Part shown: piece after piece, positions 10,009-19,442 of the stretch
Position numbering within the stretch: the stretch's first letter is position 1
Layout: every line of letters starts with the position of its first letter
Origin: Stenotrophomonas sp. UBA2629
GTDB taxonomy: Bacteria > Pseudomonadota > Gammaproteobacteria > Xanthomonadales > Xanthomonadaceae
Direction of reading: 5' to 3'
Assembly (NCBI GenBank): GCA_002359895.1
Contig: DEOB01000006.1
Coordinates: 72,595 to 136,594, forward strand
Length of the DNA: 64,000 bases
Position numbers and translations under genes: made by a program
Notes under the pieces: model-generated
Told to the model about the DNA's origin: nothing
Seen by the model: only the letters and a program-made list of their open reading frames with translations
Databases searched by the model: none

Positions 10009-11447
10009 TGACCCGTGCCCTGCGTAGTGCCCCCTTGGTAGTCGCCGTGATGCTGGCGCTCAGCGCCTGCAGCAATTCAACTTCGCCTGATGCTGCTGCC
10101 CCCGCTGCCGCGCCCGCCTCGACAGCAACCCCGGCCGCGCTGGCTGAGGTGCTGGCAGTGGACGACGCCGAAGCCGCACGTATGGCTGAGCAGGTGCGCG
10201 AGGCCACCCGTCACGCATGGCAGGGCTACATGCAGTACGCCAAGGGCCACGATGATCTCAAACCGCTCAGCGGCAAGCCGCGCGACTGGTACCCGGTGCC
10301 GCTGCTGATGTCGCCGGTGGATGCACTGGACACACTGTTGCTGCTCGGCCTGGACAAGGAAGCCGACGAAGCACGTGAGCTGATCGTCAGCCAGCTGTCG
10401 TTCGACCAGGACATCGACGTGCAGAACTTCGAGGTCACCATCCGTCTGCTCGGTGGTCTGCTGTCGGCCTACCAGATGACCAACGACGAGCGTCTGCTCA
10501 AGCTCGCCGACGACCTGGGCACGCGTCTGTCGCCGGTGTTCGACAGCCCCACCGGCCTGCCCTACACCCACGTCAACCTGCGTACCGGCAAGACCAGCGG
10601 CAAGATCAGCAACCCGGCCGAGACCGGTACGCTGCTGCTGGAATTCGGCACCCTGGCCAAGCTCACCGGCAAGCAGGTGTACTACGACAAAGCCAAGCGC
10701 GCGTTGATGGAAACCCACAACCGCCGTTCCAAGATCGGCCTGGTGGGTTTGAACATCAACGTTGAAACCGGCGAGTGGACCAACAAGGATGCCTCCATCG
10801 CCGGTGGCATCGATTCGTACTACGAGTACCTGCTCAAGTGCTGGAACCTGTTCGGCGACGAAGACTGCAAGCGCGTGTGGGAGGAGAGCATCGGCCCGGT
10901 TAATCAGTACCTGGCCGATGAGGTGCGTGACGGTGAGCTGTGGTACGGCCATGCCGACATGGACACGGGCACGCGTACCTCCACCACCTATGGCGCATTG
11001 GATGCCTTCATGCCGGGCCTGCTGGCATTGGGTGGTGATCTGGACCGCGCCAAGCGCTTGCAGGAATCCAACCTGAAAATGTGGCGCCTGCACGGCATCG
11101 AGCCGGAGTCGCTGGATTACGCGGCAATGGAAGTGCGCTCGCCCAGCTACGCACTGCGCCCGGAAATTGTGGAGTCGGCGTACTACCTGCATCACTACAC
11201 CGGCGACGCGCGTTATCGCGGCATGGGCAAGGAGTTCTTCGAGGACTTCGTCAAGCACACCCGCACCGAACACGGGTTCGCTGCGTTGAAGGATGTGCGC
11301 AGCAAGGAGAAGGACGACTCGATGGAGAGCTTCCTGTTTGCCGAGACCTTCAAGTACTACTACCTGCTGTTCGCACCGGCCAAAACGCTGGATTTTGACG
11401 GCGTGGTCTTCAACACCGAAGCCCACCCGCTGCGGAAGACCTGGTAA
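10005..11447 (+). CDS. GH47 family alpha-1,2-mannosidase, lipoprotein
   Basis: Alpha-1,2-mannosidase of glycoside hydrolase family 47, a calcium-dependent inverting family best known from the eukaryotic ER/Golgi and found less often in bacteria. The C-terminus has the family signature FNTEAHPL (about residues 469-476), including the threonine that binds calcium. A lipoprotein signal (ALSAC, lipid cysteine at about residue 22) followed by an alanine/proline-rich linker predicts membrane anchoring. It overlaps the beta-mannosidase by four bases and ends the operon; hairpins follow from 11533. With GH92 and GH2 it gives a set able to trim high-mannose N-glycans. Confidence 0.9.
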   Translation: MMTRALRSAPLVVAVMLALSACSNSTSPDAAAPAAAPASTATPAALAEVLAVDDAEAARMAEQVREATRHAWQGYMQYAKGHDDLKPLSGKPRDWYPVPLLMSPVDALDTLLLLGLDKEADEARELIVSQLSFDQDIDVQNFEVTIRLLGGLLSAYQMTNDERLLKLADDLGTRLSPVFDSPTGLPYTHVNLRTGKTSGKISNPAETGTLLLEFGTLAKLTGKQVYYDKAKRALMETHNRRSKIGLVGLNINVETGEWTNKDASIAGGIDSYYEYLLKCWNLFGDEDCKRVWEESIGPVNQYLADEVRDGELWYGHADMDTGTRTSTTYGALDAFMPGLLALGGDLDRAKRLQESNLKMWRLHGIEPESLDYAAMEVRSPSYALRPEIVESAYYLHHYTGDARYRGMGKEFFEDFVKHTRTEHGFAALKDVRSKEKDDSMESFLFAETFKYYYLLFAPAKTLDFDGVVFNTEAHPLRKTW

Positions 11448-11532
11448 GGCTGCGAAGCAACGCTGCCCTCACCCAACCCCCGCTGCCGCAGGCGTGAGAA
11501 GGACTGGTGTCCAGGCAGACGATGCATTTTGA

Positions 11533-11560
11533 GCCCCTCTCCCGTTTACGGGAGAGGGGC
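11533..11560. repeat. REP-like palindrome / possible operon terminator
   Basis: Perfect 12-bp inverted repeat GCCCCTCTCCCG with a TTTA loop. The same core recurs at 11590 and 19417, so it is a dispersed repeat. Its position after the mannose operon and beyond the converging priA gene suggests a transcript-end role. No long T-tract follows. Confidence 0.7.
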
Positions 11561-11589
11561 TAGTGTCCTTGCAGCTGACGTGTTCTGAG

Positions 11590-11615
11590 CCCCTCTCCCG
11601 CCAGCGGGAGAGGGG
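11590..11615. repeat. REP-like palindrome, second copy
   Basis: CCCCTCTCCCG arms of 11 bp around a CCAG loop, followed by TTGGGGTGAGGG, a tail also present at 19443. Together with the 11533 copy it fills the 200-bp gap between the converging GH47 and priA genes. Confidence 0.7.
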
Positions 11616-11644
11616 TTGGGGTGAGGGCGCTGTTCGCAGCAGCC

Positions 11645-13840
11645 TCAATAAAGATCCATGGGGTCCACATCCAGCGACCAGCGCACGCGTCGCGCTTGTG
11701 GCAATGCGTAAATCTGCGTCATCAACGTATCCAAAACGCCATGCAGCGGCCGCCGTTGTTCGGCCGACAGCAACAACTGCGTACGCTGAAACCCAGCACG
11801 CCGTGGCATAGGTGCCGGCATCGGCCCAAAACGTTCAACGCTGTTCTGCGCGGGAATCAACTGTTTCACCGCCGCCAGAAATTCATTGGCCTGCTCCACC
11901 TGTTTGGCCTCGGCACGCATCAGCGCCAGGTGTGCGAACGGGGGAAAGCCTGCTGCCTCACGCTGCAGTAGCTCGGCCTCGGCAAAGGCGTGGTAGCCGC
12001 CGTTGACCAGCGTATGCAGCAGCGCGTTGTCCGGGTGATGCGTTTGCAACCACACCTCACCGGGACGCTCTGCACGGCCGGCGCGCCCGGCCACTTGAAT
12101 CAACTGCTGCGCGAGTTTTTCGCTGGCGCGGAAGTCGGCAGAGAACAGGCCTTCATCAATACCGACGACCACCACCAGGGTCAGCTTGGGCAGGTCATGG
12201 CCTTTAGCCAGAATCTGCGTGCCAACCAAGATGCCCGGTTGCTCGCCGAGGCTGGCGAGCGTCTGTTCCAAGGCGTCACGGCGTGTGGTGGTGCCACGGT
12301 CGATGCGCAGCACCGGGTAGTCGGGAAACAACTGCAGCAGCCGCTCTTCCAAGCGTTCGGTGCCGATGCCCTGTGGTTGCAGGGCAAGGCTTGCGCAGTC
12401 GGGGCAGGCCAGCGGCACCGATTGGCGCGCACCACAGTGATGGCACTGCAGACGACGACCGCCACCGTGCACGGTCATCGGTGTGCTGTGCAACGGTGTG
12501 CTGCAGCGTTTGCACGGCGCGGTCCAGCCGCAGTCGTGACACAGCAGCACCGGCGCGTAACCGCGTCGGTTCTTGAATACCAGCACCTGGTTGCCGGCCT
12601 TCAGGTGCTGCGCGATTCCGGTGAGCACTTCCGGCGACAAGCCATCCTGCAGCGGCCGTTTGCGCACGTCGAAAACGCGTACGCCCGGCGGTTTGGCATC
12701 ACCGGCGCGCTGCTGCAGGCGCAGGTGTGTGTAGCGCCCGCTGCGCGCGTTGTGCAGTGACTCCAGCGACGGCGTGGCGCTGCCCAGCACCACCGGCACG
12801 TTCAACGCCTTGCCGCGTACCAGCGCGAAATCACGCGCGTGGTAACGGATGCCGTCCTGTTGCTTGTAGCTGCCGTCGTGTTCCTCATCGATCACGAGCA
12901 GGCCGGCCTGCGGCAACGGCGTGAAAATGGCCGAGCGGGTGCCGACAATCACCCGCGCTTCGCCGCGCGAGGCCGCTGCCCATACGCGTGCGCGTTCGTT
13001 GTCGTTCAAGCCCGAATGCAACGCATGCACCGGGATTCCCAAGCGGCTGCGGAAGCGCGTCAGCATCTGCGGCGTCAGGCCGATCTCGGGCACCAGCACC
13101 AGCGCCTGCCGGCCCTGCTGCAGGCAATGGCTGATCGCCCGCAGGTAGACCTCGGTCTTGCCGCTGCCGGTCACGCCGTCCAGCAGGAATGGTTGGAAAC
13201 CTTCACTACCGACAATGGCGTCGATGGCGGTCTGCTGCTGCGGGTTGGGGGTTGGGCCGGGGCGGGTGTCGGCTTGGGGAATCAGCGCCGGCACATCCAC
13301 CCGCTCGCCGAAGCCGCGCTTGGTCAGTGCGCGGGCGGCGCTGCGCCAGTCGTCGAGCTGGTCATCCAGCAGGTCTTCGTTGACCGCGCCGGCTTGCAAC
13401 AGGGTGGCCAGGCGCTGCGGGCGGGTGCCGGCACGCAGCTTGGCCAAGCCCTCATGGCCGGCTGCAGTCAGCGTCCAAGCCCAGCCGTGGGTGTCAGGCA
13501 ACGCCTCGCCGCGGCGCAAGGGTGCCGGCAGGGCGGTGGCAATCACTTCTCCCAAGGGAGCGTGGGTGTAACGCGACAGCCAGTGCAGCGAACTGGCCAG
13601 CTCGCCGCCGATCAGCGGCGCGGGGTCCAGCCATTCCAGGGCCGCACGCAGCGGGGCGCCGTCCTCTGCCTGGCCAAGGCCCTCGACCACACCCACCAGC
13701 TCGCGCGGGCCAAACGGCACCCGCAGGCGGCGGCCGACATCGTCGCTGGAGGGCGGCGGGCTGCCTTCGGGCGGCAGGTAATCAAACAGCTGTGGCAGCG
13801 GCACCGGCAGGGCGATGCGCAGGGTGGGGCAAGCAGGCAT
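11645..13840 (-). CDS. priA: Primosomal protein N' (PriA helicase)
   Basis: ATP-dependent 3'-5' DNA helicase that restarts stalled replication forks by recognising forks and loading the primosome. Visible features: an N-terminal fork-binding domain, Walker A DGVTGSGKTEVYLRAI near residue 220, a DEEH box, helicase motifs in the second RecA-like domain, and eight cysteines in CHDCGW, CKRC, CHHCG and CPDC that bind zinc between the helicase lobes. The 731 aa length matches PriA. The gene is alone on the minus strand, with a DnaA-box-containing gap upstream. Confidence 0.97.
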   Translation of the reverse strand: MPACPTLRIALPVPLPQLFDYLPPEGSPPPSSDDVGRRLRVPFGPRELVGVVEGLGQAEDGAPLRAALEWLDPAPLIGGELASSLHWLSRYTHAPLGEVIATALPAPLRRGEALPDTHGWAWTLTAAGHEGLAKLRAGTRPQRLATLLQAGAVNEDLLDDQLDDWRSAARALTKRGFGERVDVPALIPQADTRPGPTPNPQQQTAIDAIVGSEGFQPFLLDGVTGSGKTEVYLRAISHCLQQGRQALVLVPEIGLTPQMLTRFRSRLGIPVHALHSGLNDNERARVWAAASRGEARVIVGTRSAIFTPLPQAGLLVIDEEHDGSYKQQDGIRYHARDFALVRGKALNVPVVLGSATPSLESLHNARSGRYTHLRLQQRAGDAKPPGVRVFDVRKRPLQDGLSPEVLTGIAQHLKAGNQVLVFKNRRGYAPVLLCHDCGWTAPCKRCSTPLHSTPMTVHGGGRRLQCHHCGARQSVPLACPDCASLALQPQGIGTERLEERLLQLFPDYPVLRIDRGTTTRRDALEQTLASLGEQPGILVGTQILAKGHDLPKLTLVVVVGIDEGLFSADFRASEKLAQQLIQVAGRAGRAERPGEVWLQTHHPDNALLHTLVNGGYHAFAEAELLQREAAGFPPFAHLALMRAEAKQVEQANEFLAAVKQLIPAQNSVERFGPMPAPMPRRAGFQRTQLLLSAEQRRPLHGVLDTLMTQIYALPQARRVRWSLDVDPMDLY

Positions 13841-13954
13841 GGCGGAAGTGTAGCGCCAGCGGGCACGGGCTCAGCGCTCATGGCCTTGCGTTGTGTTGCT
13901 GTGAACACTTGCATAAATGGCGCGTAAACGTAGGCCCTGCTTGGGGTTTTTGGC

Positions 13955-13977
13955 TTATCCACATTTGCTGTGGATAA
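13955..13977. promoter_or_regulatory. Inverted pair of consensus DnaA boxes
   Basis: TTATCCACA (13955-13963) and its exact inverse TGTGGATAA (13969-13977), separated by TTTGC, lie in the 423-bp gap between divergent priA and the gene at 14264. A one-mismatch box (TGTGCACAA) occurs near 14157, and the stretch between is AT-rich. This could be a DnaA-binding regulatory site or, less likely, a hairpin. The rest of the gap shows no gene. Confidence 0.55.
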
Positions 13978-14263
13978 CTCTGTGGGTGACCATTGTGCTC
14001 CACGCGCTTTGGACGACGGTTCAAGCCTCAGGGTCAACTTGGACAAAAAATAGCCACATTGAATAGTTCAATTTAATCAATGGGTTGGCCGTGAAACAAA
14101 AACGAAACGTCGCTGTGCCTGTCTCCATGCGAAGTGTTTGTTACAGGGTATTGACGCTGTGCACAACTTACGGCAGACGCCTCGGCCAGGCGCCGTGAAG
14201 GCCACGTGCAGGCGTCGCAGCCCGGAACGCGCTGGGTATCATTCCGGGGATGATGGAGTTCAC

Positions 14264-15274
14264 ATGACGGCTGTTCCCGCTTCGCTTTCCCCGGCTGCAG
14301 CCAATGCGCTGTCTGCCTTCCTTCGTGGTGTCGAGCGCCGCGCGCTGGTTGTTGCTGAACTGCAGTCCGGCGACCCGTTTGTGGCCGAGCGCGCAGTGGC
14401 CGTGGCCATGCGTGCTTTTGTGGGCCACGCCGCCAACTTGCAGATGGCCGATTGGCCGGCACGTTTCTGGGGCCTGCTGTGCAGCACACCGCAATTGCTG
14501 GCACCGCCGGCCGGGGGGCATTGGTCGGCGCCGGTGGCACACCTGGAAGTGCTGGCCCCGGCTGAGCGTTTGGCCATGCTGCTGCGTATCGGCGCCGGCC
14601 TGGACGAGCCGGCCGCCGCCGCGGTGCTTGGGGTCGAGGTGGACGCGTATCGCCAGGCATTGGCTGGCGCCTGCCCACGTGATGCCGAGGGTTACCCCGA
14701 CGCTGCAGGCTGGCGCCAACTCGCCGAAGAGGCGCAAGCACGTATCCGCGACCTGTCGCAGCCGCGCCTGCAGCAGTTGGAGCAACTGCGTGAGTCGGTG
14801 ATCGGCGGTGTGTTGCCTACCAAGCCGGCCCCGGAGCCGACCCTGAAGTTCAACGATGACCGTCGCAAGCCCGCTCCACGCCGCCGCCAACGCCAACGCG
14901 CCCCTTGGGGCCTGCGCACCTGGTTGTTGCTGTGCGTGCCGCTGCTGCTGTTGGCCGTGGTCGCCCTGTGGTGGTGGCGCGGGCAGGCACCTGCGGCGGT
15001 GGATGGCAAGGGTGGCAACGGGCTGAGCGACACCGGCCCGGTGCAGGTGGAAGAACTGCCGGACACCAGCACCCCGATGGCCCCGGGCCAGGATGCCAAT
15101 GCCGCAGCCGATGCCGCCATGCTGGCCGATCCACAACTGGCGCTGGCAGGTGATGCGGATTTTCTGGCGTGGTACGCCGCAGGCGGTCCGTTACCGGTAG
15201 ACGAATCCCAGCCGCAGCCCAGCCGCCCGGAACCGGCCGGTGCCGCACTGGAGACGGTGGATGCCGAAGGTTGA
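14264..15274 (+). CDS. Membrane protein with sigma-region-4-like N-terminus, unknown function
   Basis: Predicted 336-aa protein, not recognised as a named family. Residues of roughly 85-135 (LLRIGAGLDEPAAAAVLGVEVDAYRQAL) resemble the helix-turn-helix of sigma factor region 4. A basic stretch then precedes one clear transmembrane helix near residue 220 (TWLLLCVPLLLLAVVALWWW) and an acidic, alanine-rich tail. The ATG at 14264 replaces an upstream in-frame start that lies in non-coding-like sequence. It overlaps the next gene, a DUF3106-type protein, so the two probably act together. A cytoplasmic DNA-binding domain tethered to the membrane is plausible but inferred. Confidence 0.75.
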   Translation: MTAVPASLSPAAANALSAFLRGVERRALVVAELQSGDPFVAERAVAVAMRAFVGHAANLQMADWPARFWGLLCSTPQLLAPPAGGHWSAPVAHLEVLAPAERLAMLLRIGAGLDEPAAAAVLGVEVDAYRQALAGACPRDAEGYPDAAGWRQLAEEAQARIRDLSQPRLQQLEQLRESVIGGVLPTKPAPEPTLKFNDDRRKPAPRRRQRQRAPWGLRTWLLLCVPLLLLAVVALWWWRGQAPAAVDGKGGNGLSDTGPVQVEELPDTSTPMAPGQDANAAADAAMLADPQLALAGDADFLAWYAAGGPLPVDESQPQPSRPEPAGAALETVDAEG

Positions 15275-15836
15275 TTGCCGCTGGCTGAGCGCGCCGCTGT
15301 TGCTTGGCGTCGCACTGGTCGCGCAGGCGGCAGCGCCCACGGCGTTGCCGGCGTCTGTGGAAGGCAATGCCGCCTCTGCACAGGTGCAGGCACCGCAAGC
15401 GACGTGGTCGGCCATGACGCCGCAGGCCAAGCGCGAATTGCGTGCCCGCTACGCGGCCTGGCGGGTATTGCCCGATACCGAGCGCCAACGCATCGCGCAC
15501 GCTGCGGCCGCGTTGGCGGCGATGCCGGCGGCGCAGCGCGACAACCTGCGCGGGCAGTTCATGGGCATGGACCAGATGCACCGCGATGGCTGGTTGCTGG
15601 GCCCGCGCCTGGGAGCGCTGTACGCCAAGCTGCAACCGCTGCTGGGCTATCTGCCTGCCGAGCAGCGCGAGCCGATGCTGGCACTGCTGCATCAACTCGA
15701 CGCGGTCCAGCTGGAACAGCTCAGCCTCATCTCCCAGCGCACGCCGCCGCAGGAGCGGGCCGCCCTGCGCGACCAGCTGCTGGCGCTTGCACCGGCCCAG
15801 CGCGGCGCGTGGCTGCAGCAGCGCGTGACCCGCTGA
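15261..15836 (+). CDS. DUF3106-type exported protein
   Basis: Small exported protein of about 191 aa with a signal peptide (WLSAPLLLGVALVAQAAA). The mature part is rich in short helical segments with W/R/Q patterns (LRARYAAWRVLPDTERQRI, LRGQFMGMDQMHRDGW) typical of DUF3106 proteins, which resemble periplasmic sensors of the CpxP/Spy type only in general character. The ATG at 15261 gives the better signal peptide than ATG 15240. It overlaps the preceding gene by 14 bp. Function is unknown. Confidence 0.75.
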   Translation: MPKVDCRWLSAPLLLGVALVAQAAAPTALPASVEGNAASAQVQAPQATWSAMTPQAKRELRARYAAWRVLPDTERQRIAHAAAALAAMPAAQRDNLRGQFMGMDQMHRDGWLLGPRLGALYAKLQPLLGYLPAEQREPMLALLHQLDAVQLEQLSLISQRTPPQERAALRDQLLALAPAQRGAWLQQRVTR

Positions 15837-15961
15837 AACACCGGCGGGCCGTTCATCGGCGGGGCAGCGAAGTCACGGCCCTGCCACGGTAGAATGCGCA
15901 CACTCCGCAACCCGGCATCCGCGCGCTTTCCGCGCCGTCCGCAGTCTGCGCTATCTGTTCT

Positions 15962-17332
15962 ATGCCTACTTCTCACACTACGCCGCGCTTCCTGCAGGAA
16001 GTGCGGACGACTGGTCTGCTCGCCTTGCCCTTGGTGCTTGGCCACATCTCCACCGGTCTGATCGCATTTGTCGACAACACCATTGCCGGACACCACGGCA
16101 CCGACACCTTTGCCGCCGTCAGCATCGGCACGGCACTGCTTTGGCTGCCGATGCTGGTGCCGATCGGCACCCTGATCTCGCTGACCGCGTCGGTGTCGCA
16201 GTTGCACGGGGCAGGGCGCGACCGTGAAATCGGCCCGCTGTTCCGCCAAGCGCTGTGGCTGGGCGTGGGCTTGAGCGCGTTGATGTTCCTGTTTCTGAGC
16301 GTGGTGCCGGCCTTTCTGCCGGCCTTCGGCATCGCCCCGGAGATCGTGCCCGGGGCCACCGATTTCCTGCACGCCATCCGCTGGGGCGTGCCGGCGCTGA
16401 CCTTGTACTTCTGCATGCGCTATCTCAGTGAGGGCATGCACTGGACCTTGCCCACCATGCTGATCGGCTTTGGCGGGCTGCTGGTGCTTGGGCCATTGGG
16501 CTATGCGCTGTGCAACGGCAAGTTCGGCTTCCCGGAAATGGGCGCCGAAGGCCTGGGCATCGCCTCGTCGGTGACCATGTGGGTGCAGGCGCTGTGCTTT
16601 GCCACGTACCTGTGGACCACCAAGCGCTTCGCGCACCTGCAGTTGTTCAGCCACTTCGAGCTGCCGCGCTGGCGTGCCATCTGGGACCTGCTGCGTACCG
16701 GCCTGCCGATCGGCATCACCGTGCTGATGGAAGGCGGTTTGTTCATCATCACCGCGCTGTTGATCGGCCGCATTGGTGCCACCGAAGCCAGTGCCCACCA
16801 GATCGCCATCAACGTGGCGCAGCTGTGTTTCATGATCCCCATGGGCGTGGCCGAGGCCACCACCGTGCGCGTGGGCCATGCCGTGGGCAGCAACGATCCG
16901 CTGGGCGTGCGCCGCGCCACCTGGGCCGGTTTTGCCATCGTCATGGTCACCCAGCTGGTGTCGATTACCGGCCTGCTGCTCGGCCACAACGCGGTGGTGC
17001 GCCTGTATACCGACGACCTTGCGGTGGCCACGCTGGCTTCGGCGCTGTTGTTGTATGCCGCCGCATTCCAGATTCCCGATGGCATCCAGGTGCTCTCGGC
17101 CGGCGCCTTGCGCGGGCTCAAGGACACGCGCGTGCCGATGTTCATCGCCATGTTCGCCTACTGGGGCGTGGGCATGCCGTTGGGGGCCGGCTTCGGGCTG
17201 GGTCTGGGCTGGGGCCCGCAGGGCATGTGGGTCGGCCTGATCATGGGCCTGACCGTGGCCGCCGTGCTGCTGGGCTGGCGTCTGCGGGTGAGCAACCAGC
17301 GCCTCATCAACCAGGCGTACCCCCTTACTTAA
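15962..17332 (+). CDS. MATE family multidrug efflux transporter
   Basis: Inner-membrane sodium- or proton-coupled antiporter of the MATE (NorM) family, 456 aa with about 12 helices in two related halves. Family features include the N-terminal LALPLVLGHISTGLIAFVDN and the second-half ITVLMEGGLFIITALLIGRIGATEASAHQIAINVA block. It exports cationic drugs or dyes in characterised members. The gene stands alone, 125 bp after the DUF3106 gene. Confidence 0.93.
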   Translation: MPTSHTTPRFLQEVRTTGLLALPLVLGHISTGLIAFVDNTIAGHHGTDTFAAVSIGTALLWLPMLVPIGTLISLTASVSQLHGAGRDREIGPLFRQALWLGVGLSALMFLFLSVVPAFLPAFGIAPEIVPGATDFLHAIRWGVPALTLYFCMRYLSEGMHWTLPTMLIGFGGLLVLGPLGYALCNGKFGFPEMGAEGLGIASSVTMWVQALCFATYLWTTKRFAHLQLFSHFELPRWRAIWDLLRTGLPIGITVLMEGGLFIITALLIGRIGATEASAHQIAINVAQLCFMIPMGVAEATTVRVGHAVGSNDPLGVRRATWAGFAIVMVTQLVSITGLLLGHNAVVRLYTDDLAVATLASALLLYAAAFQIPDGIQVLSAGALRGLKDTRVPMFIAMFAYWGVGMPLGAGFGLGLGWGPQGMWVGLIMGLTVAAVLLGWRLRVSNQRLINQAYPLT

Positions 17333-17396
17333 AGGCCATGCTGGCCTGTGTGGTTATGCGTATCCTGCTGTGCAACACGCCTCACATGGAATGTCG

Positions 17397-19304
17397 ATGA
17401 ATCCCCCACCTCTGCCGCGTCGCAACCCCATCGCCAGCTTCTTCATCGGCCTGTGGGACGTCATGAATTTCACCCGCCGGTTGATCCTCAACCTGGTGTT
17501 CTTCGGCTTGTTGCTGCTGGTGTTGATGCTGTTCGTGACCGCGTTGGGCATGAGCGCCTCCTCCACCAAGGTGTTGCAGGACCGCACCACCCTGGTCATC
17601 GCGCCGGAAGGCCGTCTGGTCGAACAGTTCACCAGCGATCCGGTCAGCCGCGCGCTGGGCAAGGCATTGGGCGACAGCAACGCCGAAGAGCTGCAGCTGC
17701 GTGACTTGGTCCGCGCCATCGAAGCGGCACGCGACGACAAGAAGATCGAGCGCGTGGTGCTCAATCTGGACAGGCTGCAGCCCAGCGGCTTCGCTTCGAT
17801 GCGTGAGGTGTCCGTTGCCCTGCAGGAGCTGCGTGCCGCCAACAAGCAGGTGGTGGCCTACAGCGAAAACCTGAACCAGTCGCAGTACCTGCTGGCCGCG
17901 CAGGCCGACGAGGTGTATCTGGACCCGATGGGCAGCCTGCTGCTGGAGGGCCTGGGCCGTTACCGCCAGTACTTCCGCACCGGCCTGCAGGAAAAACTGG
18001 GCGTGGACGTGCACCTGTTCAAGGTGGGCGAGTTCAAGTCCGCCGCCGAGCCGTATGTGCTCGATGCCGCTTCACCGCAGGCCAAGGAAGCGGACCTGTT
18101 CTGGATGAACGACGTGTGGCAGCGCTACCTGGGCGACATCGCCAAGGCCCGCAAGCTGGACCCCGCACAGCTGGCAGCCGGCATCGACACGCTGCCTGAA
18201 GGCATTGCCGCCGTCGAAGGCGACCTGGCCCGTTTCGCCCTGCAGCAGAAGCTGGTGGACGGCCTGAAAACCCGCGAGGAAGTGCAGGCGCTGCTCACCG
18301 AGCGCGGCGCAGCGGACAGCGATGCCGACGGTGGCTTCCGCCAGATTGCTCTGAACGACTATCTGCTGCAGGTGGACGCCCGCCGCTCGCCGGTGGATTC
18401 GCGTCCGCAGGTGGCGGTGGTGGTGGCTGAAGGTGAGATCTCCGGCGGCGACCTGCCGGCCGGTCGCATCGGCGGCGAATCCACCTCGGCGCTGCTGCGC
18501 GAGGCCCGCGACGACGACGACGTGAAGGCCGTGGTGCTGCGCGTGGATTCGCCCGGCGGCGAAGTGTTCGCCTCCGAGCAGATCCGCCGCGAAGTGGACG
18601 CCCTCAAGGCCGCCGGCAAACCGGTGGTGGTGTCGATGGGCGACATGGCCGCTTCCGGTGGTTACTGGATCAGCATGAACGCCGACCGCATCTATGCTGA
18701 CGAATCGACCATCACCGGCTCGATCGGCATCTTCGGCATGATTCCGAACTTCGCCCGTAGCTTGGACAAGATCGGCGTGCACACCGACGGCGTGGGCACC
18801 ACGCGTTTTGCTGGTGCGTTCGACGTAACCCGGCCGATGGACCCGGCCGTGGGCCAGGTCATCCAGTCGATCATCAACAAGGGTTACGCTGACTTCACCG
18901 GCAAGGTCGCCCAGGCCCGCAACAAGCCGGTCGAAGCCGTGGACGAAGTGGCCCGTGGCCGCGTCTGGAGCGGCGCCCAGGCCAAGGAGCGCGGGCTGGT
19001 GGACGAGTTCGGTGGCCTGAAGGCAGCCGTGGCGGATGCCGCAAACCGCGCCAAGCTCGGCGAGAGTGACAAATTCCGTGTGCGTTACATCGAAAAATCC
19101 GCAACCCCGTTCTCGCAGTTCATGACCGGTTTTGCAGGCAGCCGCATGGGCGCATGGATGCTGGCCGACTCTGGCGTGGCCCGCATGCTGCTGGCCCGCT
19201 CGATGCCGGAGCTCGACACCCAACTGCGTTTCGTCGAAGACGCAGTGAAAGACCGCAACGGCACCCCGGTGAAATCGCTGGCGTATTGCTTCTGTGGTTT
19301 TTAA
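17397..19304 (+). CDS. sppA: Signal peptide peptidase SppA, 67K type
   Basis: Inner-membrane serine protease that degrades cleaved signal peptides. One N-terminal transmembrane helix (LILNLVFFGLLLLVLMLFV) is followed by two tandem SppA/ClpP-like domains. The catalytic pair can be placed at Lys about 214 (GEFKSAAEP) and Ser about 420 (MAASGGYW). The 635 aa length is the long (E. coli) form. ATG 17397 (MNPPPLPRR) is preferred to the upstream ATGs at 17370 and 17391. A strong terminator follows. Confidence 0.94.
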   Translation: MNPPPLPRRNPIASFFIGLWDVMNFTRRLILNLVFFGLLLLVLMLFVTALGMSASSTKVLQDRTTLVIAPEGRLVEQFTSDPVSRALGKALGDSNAEELQLRDLVRAIEAARDDKKIERVVLNLDRLQPSGFASMREVSVALQELRAANKQVVAYSENLNQSQYLLAAQADEVYLDPMGSLLLEGLGRYRQYFRTGLQEKLGVDVHLFKVGEFKSAAEPYVLDAASPQAKEADLFWMNDVWQRYLGDIAKARKLDPAQLAAGIDTLPEGIAAVEGDLARFALQQKLVDGLKTREEVQALLTERGAADSDADGGFRQIALNDYLLQVDARRSPVDSRPQVAVVVAEGEISGGDLPAGRIGGESTSALLREARDDDDVKAVVLRVDSPGGEVFASEQIRREVDALKAAGKPVVVSMGDMAASGGYWISMNADRIYADESTITGSIGIFGMIPNFARSLDKIGVHTDGVGTTRFAGAFDVTRPMDPAVGQVIQSIINKGYADFTGKVAQARNKPVEAVDEVARGRVWSGAQAKERGLVDEFGGLKAAVADAANRAKLGESDKFRVRYIEKSATPFSQFMTGFAGSRMGAWMLADSGVARMLLARSMPELDTQLRFVEDAVKDRNGTPVKSLAYCFCGF

Positions 19305-19350
19305 GTACGTGGCCTCTGGCGCGCTGATTTAGCGTGGCCTGATTCTTAAA

Positions 19351-19380
19351 CAACAACGCCGCCTCCGGGCGGCGTTGTTG
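19351..19380 (+). terminator. Rho-independent terminator after sppA
   Basis: Thirteen-base arms CAACAACGCCGCC and GGCGGCGTTGTTG around a TCCG loop, flanked by AAA on the left and TTT on the right. Confidence 0.85.
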
Positions 19381-19416
19381 TTTGCGCGAGGTACGTGCGG
19401 AAGTTTTTGATTGAAG

Positions 19417-19442
19417 CCCCTCTCCCGCCTGCGGGAGAGGGG
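19417..19442. repeat. REP-like palindrome, third copy
   Basis: CCCCTCTCCCGC arms of 12 bp with a two-base loop, followed by TTGGGGTGAGGG as at 11616. A divergent relative (CTTCCCCCGCAAGCGGGAGAAGG) lies at 19502-19524. The 300-bp gap 19305-19601 holds these repeats, the terminator and a hexamer array, and no gene. Confidence 0.7.

Noticed and set aside
10077..11426. Minus-strand 449-codon ORF opposite the GH47 gene
   Set aside because: Antisense to a gene with the full GH47 signature; no recognisable motif.
13955..13977. Chromosomal replication origin
   Set aside because: DnaA boxes are too few and dnaA, dnaN, rpmH or gyrB are not nearby; kept only as a DnaA-binding candidate.
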